Part shown: positions 1 to 4,811 of the stretch, in pieces
How the letters are laid out: the number at the start of each line of letters is the position of its first letter
Numbering within the stretch: position 1 is the stretch's first letter
Assembly: GCA_043802345.1 (NCBI GenBank)
Contig: JAZDLC010000031.1
Location: 1-9,111 of the forward strand
DNA length: 9,111 nt
Direction: 5' to 3'
Source: JAZDLC01 sp043802345
GTDB taxonomy: Bacteria; Planctomycetota; B15-G4; JADJEK01
Notes under the pieces: model-generated
What the model was told of the DNA's origin: nothing
The model's database searches: none
Seen by the model: the letters and a program-made list of their open reading frames with translations, nothing else
Translations under genes and position numbers: made by a program

Positions 1-1
1 C

Positions 2-139
2 GGCGGCAAGATGGGAGGCGACGGCCCGCTGCTCCGGTTCCCTCCGGTCACGGCCCGCCGGCTGCGTCTGAACGTCCTCCGCGCCTCCGTCGGGCCAACC
101 CTCTGGGACTTCGAGATCTACGATCGCCGGCAAGGCTGA
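2..139 (+). CDS. C-terminal end of an F5/8 type C (discoidin)-like carbohydrate-binding protein, 5' partial
   Basis: This frame is open from the left edge and ends at TGA 137-139, giving 45 residues. The tail contains RFPPVTARRLRLNVLRAS followed by GPTLWDFEIYD. The order 'FPPV-ARxxRLxxLxAS-GPTLWEFEVY' is the last two beta strands of F5/8 type C modules, as found at the end of many secreted alpha-L-fucosidases and other glycosidases. That family pattern is prior knowledge; the catalytic part, if any, lies outside the window. Codon third positions are GC-rich like the other genes here. It converges on the kinase-TPR gene with a gap of only 22 bp. The parent enzyme cannot be named; a fucosidase-type glycosidase is the likeliest guess. 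Confidence 0.6.
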   Translation, partial: GGKMGGDGPLLRFPPVTARRLRLNVLRASVGPTLWDFEIYDRRQG

Positions 140-157
140 CCCGCTCTGGATCGGGTC
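138..157. terminator. Possible bidirectional terminator hairpin between convergent genes
   Basis: GACCCG (138-143) pairs perfectly with CGGGTC (152-157) across an 8-nt loop and is followed on the plus strand by TTCTTC. It overlaps the stop codon of the left-edge gene and lies just beyond the stop of the convergent kinase-TPR gene. The stem is short and the T-run is broken, so this is a modest candidate. Confidence 0.35.
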
Positions 158-161
158 TTCT

Positions 162-2072
162 TCAGCGCTCCTCATGCTCCCGCAACTCGGCGATCCGGGC
201 GAGCCGCATCACGTCTTCTTTCCGCTTCGGATCGTCCTCCAGGGAAAGGGCGACCAGGTCGCGGGCCAGCGACTCCGCCTCGTCCAGCCTCAAGATCTCC
301 TCGTAGAGCTGCGCGAGGTCGCGCATGCACTCGAGGAGGGCGTTGCCGCCCCCTCCGGAATGGCTCCTGAACCCCGCGAGCGCCTCCAGGTAGAAGGCTT
401 CAGCCTCTTCCTGCCGTCCCTGGGCCGCCCGGAGGTCGGCCATGCAGTGGACCGAAGCCAGGGTCTCCGGATGCGCATCGCCGTGGAGGGAGCGCAGAGC
501 GGCCAGCGCCTCGAGTTGCAGTGACTCCGCCTCTTCCAGGCGGCCCATCTCCTCGTACAGTCCGGCCAGTTGGCATTCGGCCGCGGGGGTCATCGCATGC
601 CGGCTGCCGAACTGCCGCCTGAACCCCTCGAAGGCCTGCCTGATCAGCGGCTCCGCCGCGTCGAATCGTCCCAGGCAGCGGTAGGTCATGCCGAGGTTGA
701 GGAGGGTCGTCAGGAACTGGGGGTGCCCTTCCCCGAGCCTCTTCCGGGCGCCCTCGAGCGCCTCCTGGAAGATCGGCTCCGCCTCCTCGTACTCGCGCAT
801 CGAGTAGTAAAGAGCCGCGAGGTTCAGGATCGCTCCGAGAGTCTGGGGATGGTCACTCCCGAGCGCGCGCCGGTGGGAGGCGACCGCTTCCACAAGAAGA
901 AGTTCCGCCTCGTCGCAGCGGCCCAGAGCCCGCAGCACCGTCCCCAGGTTGACGAGCACGGTCAAGGTCTGACGATCGTCCTCGCCGAGGGTCCGCCTGC
1001 AACCGTCAAGCGCCAGCCGGAACAGCGGTTCCGCCTCCTGGAGGCGGCCCGCGGAGTAGTACAGCGCGCCGAGGTTGATCGCCGCGGCCAGGGTGGTCTG
1101 GTGCTCGTCCCCCAGCTCGCGGCGCAGGCCCGCGAGCGCCTTGCCAAAGAGCGGCTCCGCTTCCTGGTAGCGGCCCAGCGGAATGAAGAAGGCCGCCATG
1201 TGGTAGAGAGCCTCGAGGGTCCGGAGCTCGTCGTCGCCGAGTTCCTCCTGGTAGATCTCGTGCGCACCCTCGGCCAGGGAGAGCCCCTTCTCGAAGAGGC
1301 CGAGCGAGTGGTACGAGGTTCCCATCGCCAGCATCAGGCGCGCGCGCGCGAGCGGCATCTCTTCCAGCGAGGAGGCGATCGACGCGGAGCCCCGGTCCAG
1401 AAGGTCCTCGGCCGTGACCGCGTCTCCTCCCGCGACCAGTGGGTCGGCCGACCGGAACAGCTCGAACATGAAGTCGGCGACCGTATCGGCCTCCCGCTGG
1501 GCGCGCAGCGCTTCTTCCTTCTTCGCCTCCGCCTGCTCCCGGCTCTCGTCCGCGCGATCTCTCTGGGTTTGAATCTCACGCCGCAGGGAAGCCTGCCGCC
1601 ACGCATACCCGAGCGAGCCGAGAACCAGGAGCACGAGCGCCGTGGCCAGCGAACCGGCCAGCCAGCGGTTGCGCAGGAACCACTTCCTGAACTCCGCGAA
1701 CGCGCCGGTCTCGTACGCCCGCACCACGTGCCCCTCGAGGTAGGCGCGCAGGTCGTCCGCCAGCTCCAGCATGCTCTCGTAGCGTGCCGACGGTTCCCGG
1801 GCCATCGACTTCTCGCAGATCGCCGCCAACTCGGCGGGCACGCAGGGATTCGCTTCGTGGATCGGGACGGGGGGGCCCGCCAGGAGAAACTTGAGGACCA
1901 CGGCGGAGGGAGTGGAACCGTCCGGCGCGACAAACGGCATCCGGTCCGCCAAGAGGTGATACAGAATCGCTCCCATTGAATAGATGTCGGAGCGCGGACC
2001 GAGCGCGGCCAGATCGCCTCGAGCCTGTTCCGGCGACATGTAGGCCGGCGTCCCGACGACATCCCCTTCCAC
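162..2072 (-). CDS. Truncated Ser/Thr protein kinase C-lobe with transmembrane helix, coiled coil and TPR array
   Basis: The 636-codon frame starts inside the activation segment of a bacterial Hanks-type kinase. GTPAYMSPEQ (about residues 7-16, subdomain VIII) is followed by SDIYSMGAILYHLL (28-41, subdomain IX) and the subdomain XI region RYESMLELADDL (97-108). A single membrane helix (about 137-157) follows, then a charged coiled coil (160-197), then seven or more 42-residue TPRs of the kinesin-light-chain type (about 240-610, recurring LG-x-x-H-x-x-TL and EAEPLF). Full-length relatives put the kinase in the cytoplasm and the TPRs across the membrane for protein binding. Here the glycine-rich loop, VAxK lysine, HRD catalytic loop and DFG are all absent, so kinase activity is impossible. 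The only start is GTG 2072, without a Shine-Dalgarno, and just upstream is an unrelated beta-helix gene out of frame. It is probably a gene remnant, although the frame is clean to TGA at 162. Confidence 0.8.
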   Translation of the reverse strand: MEGDVVGTPAYMSPEQARGDLAALGPRSDIYSMGAILYHLLADRMPFVAPDGSTPSAVVLKFLLAGPPVPIHEANPCVPAELAAICEKSMAREPSARYESMLELADDLRAYLEGHVVRAYETGAFAEFRKWFLRNRWLAGSLATALVLLVLGSLGYAWRQASLRREIQTQRDRADESREQAEAKKEEALRAQREADTVADFMFELFRSADPLVAGGDAVTAEDLLDRGSASIASSLEEMPLARARLMLAMGTSYHSLGLFEKGLSLAEGAHEIYQEELGDDELRTLEALYHMAAFFIPLGRYQEAEPLFGKALAGLRRELGDEHQTTLAAAINLGALYYSAGRLQEAEPLFRLALDGCRRTLGEDDRQTLTVLVNLGTVLRALGRCDEAELLLVEAVASHRRALGSDHPQTLGAILNLAALYYSMREYEEAEPIFQEALEGARKRLGEGHPQFLTTLLNLGMTYRCLGRFDAAEPLIRQAFEGFRRQFGSRHAMTPAAECQLAGLYEEMGRLEEAESLQLEALAALRSLHGDAHPETLASVHCMADLRAAQGRQEEAEAFYLEALAGFRSHSGGGGNALLECMRDLAQLYEEILRLDEAESLARDLVALSLEDDPKRKEDVMRLARIAELREHEER

Positions 2073-2073
2073 G

Positions 2074-2658
2074 GTCGCCGAGCCGCAGGGCGGTGACGCC
2101 CCCGAGAAAGCGGTTCCCCTCGACCGTGTTCCTGTCGCCCGCGACGTAGACTCCCGGGAGGTCGGCGTTCTGGCGGGTAATGTTCTCCCTGATCAAACAG
2201 TCGTCGGCATTGACGTAGATCGGGTTGCTGGAGGTGTCGACGAAGCGATTCTTGATGAGCAAGACCCCCGGGGAGTTTGCGACCCAGGTGCCATGCTGAC
2301 CCCCCCAGACCCGACACTTCTTGATGGTGGTGTGCGCGCCATTGAAGACAACGATCTGGGCATCACTGAAGCGAAGTCCCTGAACAGTTACATAGGAGCA
2401 GTTCAGAATGCTGAGCCCCGTATCGCTGCTCGACGTGATCACGACCTTGCCGCTTCCCTTGAGGGTCAGCCCGCTCTTGTTGCAGTTCAATTCGCCATGA
2501 TACGTCCCAGGTGAAATCAGGATCGTGTCGCCTGAGGAGGCGGCGTTGATCGCCGCCTGGATGGTTGCATGATGAGAGGGAACCCTCAGGGTGGCGGCAG
2601 AAGCGACGCTGGTCAGGGTCAGGGCGGTGGCCAGGGAAAAGGCGATTCGGGACTTCAT
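2074..2658 (-). pseudogene. N-terminal part of a secreted right-handed beta-helix protein, cut off at its 3' end
   Basis: ATG at 2658 is preceded by GGAGG (2667-2671) with 8-nt spacing, a good ribosome binding site. Residues 1-22 form a signal peptide (MKSR, hydrophobic core, then VASAA). The mature part opens with VPSHHATIQAAINAASSGD and LISPGTYHGE, the usual entry of pectate-lyase-like/NosD/DUF1565 beta-helix proteins, then runs of about 20-residue coils rich in N and V such as CLIRENIT and NTVEGNRF. Members are exported and often bind or cleave polysaccharides; no catalytic residues can be assigned here. Recognisable sequence ends about residue 195 (position 2074). The frame stays open to 1576 but there it only reads kinase DNA out of frame, so the 360-residue product is not a real protein. 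The C-terminal coils have been lost. Confidence 0.7.
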
Positions 2659-2703
2659 GGCTGGTACCTCCGGCGGTCATTGAGTCAGGCTGCTGTCCCT
2701 GAA

Positions 2704-2741
2704 TCCGGAACCGGGTGAGGCCGTTACGCAGAAGTTCCGGA
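2704..2741. promoter_or_regulatory. Inverted repeat upstream of the beta-helix gene, possible operator
   Basis: TCCGGAAC (2704-2711) and GTTCCGGA (2734-2741) form a perfect 8-bp inverted repeat with a 22-bp spacer, 46 bp upstream of the beta-helix ATG. The arm spacing, about three helical turns centre to centre, suits a dimeric or tetrameric regulator, or a cruciform. No regulator gene is adjacent and no -35/-10 pair is clear, so the function is a guess. Confidence 0.25.
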
Positions 2742-2994
2742 AAGAGGCGAGAGCGCCGCGCGGGGCCCCTATCGGCCGGCTGGCGGGTTCAAGATCTGGA
2801 TGCCCGCGTGATCCGGGTCTTCCACCTCGTGATCGAGTCGCCCTTGGGCGAGCAGAAGCGCGCCCGGCTGACGCAGGACGGCTACCTGCGTATCGTCGCC
2901 GCGACGAGTTTCGAGCAGCGTTGCCGCAAGCGGATCGCAACGCGCTACCTCGGGCGGGAACCGCTGCTGGCGCAAGCACTTCGGCGCGGCGCGG
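2715..2994 (+). other. Gap between beta-helix gene and mnmA with coding-like plus-strand remnants
   Basis: No intact gene is supported here. One plus-strand frame over about 2790-2985 has GC-rich third positions and a protein-like composition (for example DARVIRVFHLVIESP and QDGYLRIVAATSFEQ), but it has no recognisable domain and runs straight into the antisense of mnmA. A second plus frame ends at TGA 2809-2811 with GPYRPAGGFKIWMPA. Together they look like leftovers of disrupted genes. I do not recognise the family, and a shadow of some minus-strand sequence is equally possible. Confidence 0.2.
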
Positions 2995-4047
2995 CTACTC
3001 GATCACGCCCCTTCCGAGGCAGATCTCGCCGTCGTAGAGCACCGCCGACTGGCCGGGCGCCACGCCGGGGTCCTTGTGCTGCAGCGTGATCTCCAGGCGG
3101 TCGCCTTCCCTGAACTCGATCTCGCAGGGTTCCAGGTGCGGGGTGTGGCGCAGGCGCGTCAGCAGGCTCGTTGTGTCGGGCGGTCCGGCGATCCAGTGCA
3201 CGTCGCGGACCGTGAACCGGTCGCGGGAGCACCGCGCGAGGTGAGCGGCATGCGAGACCAGCACTTCGTTCTTCTCGACATCCTTGCCGACCACGAACCA
3301 GGGCCCGCCCGAGAGGCCCAGCCCCTTGCGCTGACCGATGGTGTGGAACCAGTACCCCCGGTGCTCGCCCAGCTTCCGGCCCGACTCCTGTTCGACGATG
3401 TCGCCGGTCTTCCTGCCCAGTTGCGCGAGGACGAAGTCGGGATAGGAGATCTTCCCGAGGAAGCAGATGCCCTGGCTGTCCGGACGATCCCGGTTCGGCA
3501 GACCGTAGCGGGCGGCCAGCGCGCGCACCTCAGCCTTGGTGCGGTCCCCCACGGGGAAGCGCGCCCGCGCGAGCTGCTCCTGGTTGAGTTGCGACAGGAA
3601 GTACGTCTGGTCCTTGACCGGATCGGGCGCCCGCAGCAACCGGAGCAGGCCGCCTCGACGTTCGCTCCGCGCGTAGTGCCCGCTTGCCACCCGGGCAAAG
3701 GAGCCGTCGATCTTCTCCAGGAAGCAACCGAACTTGATCCTGGAATTGCACAGGATGTCGGGGCTGGGGGTGTTCCCGGCCCGCAGTTCACTCAGCGTCT
3801 CGTCCACCACGGCCCGGCGGTACTCGGCCTGGAGCGGCACCACCTCGAGCGGCACCTGGGCCTGTTCGCAGACCGCCCGCGCATACAGGAGGTCCTCCTC
3901 GAACGGGCATTCCCCGAGGAAGGCCAGATCCTCGTCCAGCCAGATCCTCAGGTAGAAGGCGGTCACATCCGTCTCGCCCGCGTCGAGCAGTAGCCGGAGC
4001 GCGACCGAACTGTCCACCCCTCCCGAGAGCAGCATCGCGGTCTTCAT
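2995..4047 (-). CDS. mnmA: tRNA-specific 2-thiouridylase MnmA
   Basis: This cytoplasmic enzyme adenylates and thiolates U34 of the tRNAs for Lys, Glu and Gln, taking sulfur from a persulfide relay. The 350-residue frame has the PP-loop SGGVDSS (8-14), the catalytic cysteine in PDILCNSRIKFG (Cys100), GHYAR (123-127), KDQTYFLS (145-152), the second cysteine in DSQGICFLG (Cys195) and the GYWFHTIGQRKGLGLSGGP block typical of the family. The length is close to the 360-370 usual for MnmA and it ends normally at TAG 2995. The segment FYLRIWLDEDLAFLGECPFE (31-50) resembles, from memory, the variant of plastid-type and some bacterial MnmA (ECPWEDDL) rather than E. coli. The ATG at 4047 is the only start that retains the PP-loop. 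There is no clear Shine-Dalgarno, and TATCAT lies 8 nt upstream, so a leaderless message is possible. It stands alone, divergent from the next gene. Confidence 0.95.
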   Translation of the reverse strand: MKTAMLLSGGVDSSVALRLLLDAGETDVTAFYLRIWLDEDLAFLGECPFEEDLLYARAVCEQAQVPLEVVPLQAEYRRAVVDETLSELRAGNTPSPDILCNSRIKFGCFLEKIDGSFARVASGHYARSERRGGLLRLLRAPDPVKDQTYFLSQLNQEQLARARFPVGDRTKAEVRALAARYGLPNRDRPDSQGICFLGKISYPDFVLAQLGRKTGDIVEQESGRKLGEHRGYWFHTIGQRKGLGLSGGPWFVVGKDVEKNEVLVSHAAHLARCSRDRFTVRDVHWIAGPPDTTSLLTRLRHTPHLEPCEIEFREGDRLEITLQHKDPGVAPGQSAVLYDGEICLGRGVIE

Positions 4048-4055
4048 TGCTCAGG

Positions 4056-4061
4056 ATGATA
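4056..4061 (-). promoter_or_regulatory. Possible -10 element of a leaderless mnmA promoter
   Basis: On the minus strand TATCAT ends 8 nt before the mnmA ATG, the distance at which transcription would begin at the start codon itself. No Shine-Dalgarno lies between. I see no good -35 hexamer 16-18 bp further upstream, so the call rests on one hexamer. Confidence 0.25.
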
Positions 4062-4260
4062 CCGGGGCTGTCGGTGCCCGTCGCCGACCAGTTGCAGCAG
4101 AACAGAGGAACGACCGTTTCCCTGGTTTTTCCGACGTACGCGCAGGAAGAGCACACGGTTCACGTCGGCGGACTCTTCGGACACCACGGGCGGAGACCAG
4201 GAGCCGGAGCCCGACAAGAGCAAGACCGCTACCGAACCGGAAGCTGAGTCATCGGTCGGC

Positions 4261-4671
4261 ATGGCCATTCTTCTCTATCTGCCGAACCGCGTCTTCGACA
4301 TTCTCGACATTGTGCGGGCGAGGCTCCGAGTCGGTCCAGGCTGGTCATTCAGCGTCCGCGCGACGGAGTTGCTCGACCTCAACATGGTGGGCGCCCACGC
4401 GACGGTCTTCGTGGGACTGCGAGGACCGGGGCACGAACCGCGCATTCCCTGGCCATTCGGTGTCGAGACGATGGAGTGCCTTGAGGCCAGTCTCGCCGAC
4501 TCGACCGATGAACATGCCGTTCCGGGCGTCGTAGACGATACCGCGGGGTTGCCGCAAAATCGCCCAACAGTCTCTGTCACCGCACATGTAGACGGGCAGC
4601 TTGCTCCCTGGGTCAGGACAGAGGACGACGCAAGGGCGCAGGAGAAACTCCTGCGCTTGACGGAATTGTGA
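4261..4671 (+). CDS. Truncated conserved protein of unknown function (VFDILDIVRARLRVGPG family)
   Basis: Residues 4-82 read like the conserved core of a family I recall only as uncharacterised exported proteins or lipoproteins: LPNRVFDILDIVRARLRVGPG, then an RATELLDL segment, ATVFVGLRGPG, and a PFGVETMECLEASLADST block. After about residue 82 (4506) the pattern stops, and the remaining 54 residues are low-quality sequence running through the 57-bp repeat and a hairpin to TGA at 4669. The same frame is open upstream to 4060 and encodes an acidic S/T/P/E-rich linker (about 4165-4260) like those preceding the core in secreted proteins. However, it has no upstream start codon, and ATG 4261 has no Shine-Dalgarno. 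The gene therefore looks broken at both ends: its signal peptide is missing or frameshifted and its C-terminal half is gone. Function unknown. Confidence 0.45.
   Translation: MAILLYLPNRVFDILDIVRARLRVGPGWSFSVRATELLDLNMVGAHATVFVGLRGPGHEPRIPWPFGVETMECLEASLADSTDEHAVPGVVDDTAGLPQNRPTVSVTAHVDGQLAPWVRTEDDARAQEKLLRLTEL
4543..4599 (+). repeat. Diverged direct repeat, copy A
   Basis: These 57 bp match 8857-8916 in the same orientation with one 3-nt gap. 46 of 57 aligned bases are identical and 10 of the 11 differences are transitions. The core AAATCGCCCAACAGT (4557-4571) is identical. It lies in the degenerate 3' part of the truncated 4261-4671 frame. Substitutions fall about equally on all three codon positions in both the plus frame (NRPTVS) and the minus frame (DRDCWAI), so I read it as a DNA element rather than a conserved peptide. 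Confidence 0.6.
4636..4656. other. Perfect 9-bp hairpin
   Basis: GCGCAGGAG (4636-4644) and CTCCTGCGC (4648-4656) are exact complements around an AAA loop, flanked by CAA and TTG (4631-4633 and 4657-4659 region), which could extend the stem past a small bulge. No T-run follows on either strand, so it is not a standard terminator. It sits between the truncated gene and the glycoside-hydrolase-like gene and may be an RNA hairpin, a REP-like element or a leftover transposon end. Confidence 0.4.
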
Positions 4672-4811
4672 GCGCACGGCCTCAGGACAGGACGCTCGAC
4701 CCGGGTCGGGACCTCGTCCGCCTCCGGATTCTCGGTCTGGAGGCCTCCGGCCGCCAGGATTCGAGTCGATTCGTTCCATCGGTTTCGATCTGAACGTCTA
4801 CCCTTCAGGCC
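4672..4811 (+). promoter_or_regulatory. Upstream region of the glycoside-hydrolase-like gene
   Basis: This 140-bp gap holds two perfect palindromes, CGACCCGGGTCG (4697-4708) and GGAGGCCTCC (4739-4748). I see no convincing -35/-10 pair and no Shine-Dalgarno before the ATG at 4812. Palindromes of this length occur by chance in GC-rich DNA, so an operator role is only a possibility. Confidence 0.2.

Noticed and set aside
570..1979. Long plus-strand open frame (469 codons) opposite the kinase-TPR gene.
   Set aside because: It is an antisense shadow of the TPR repeats, rich in R, E and Q without domains.
1576..2073. C-terminal 165 residues of the beta-helix reading frame as a real domain.
   Set aside because: They are a shifted reading of the kinase DNA, rich in R and G, while the kinase frame over the same bases carries canonical motifs.
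2064..2127. TVEG occurs in both the beta-helix (NTVEGN) and kinase (TVEGD) parts near the junction, suggesting homologous recombination.
   Set aside because: Both copies are still present, about 52 nt apart and in different frames, with only 11 of 15 matching bases; coincidence is as likely.
3076..3993. Plus-strand open frame opposite mnmA.
   Set aside because: mnmA has all family motifs; the opposite frame is composition-driven.
4543..4599. Integron attC site: GCCCAAC in the repeat matches the RYYYAAC core.
   Set aside because: No complementary GTTRRRY box is found at the other end within attC length in either copy, no integrase gene is seen, and the element is not a near-palindrome.
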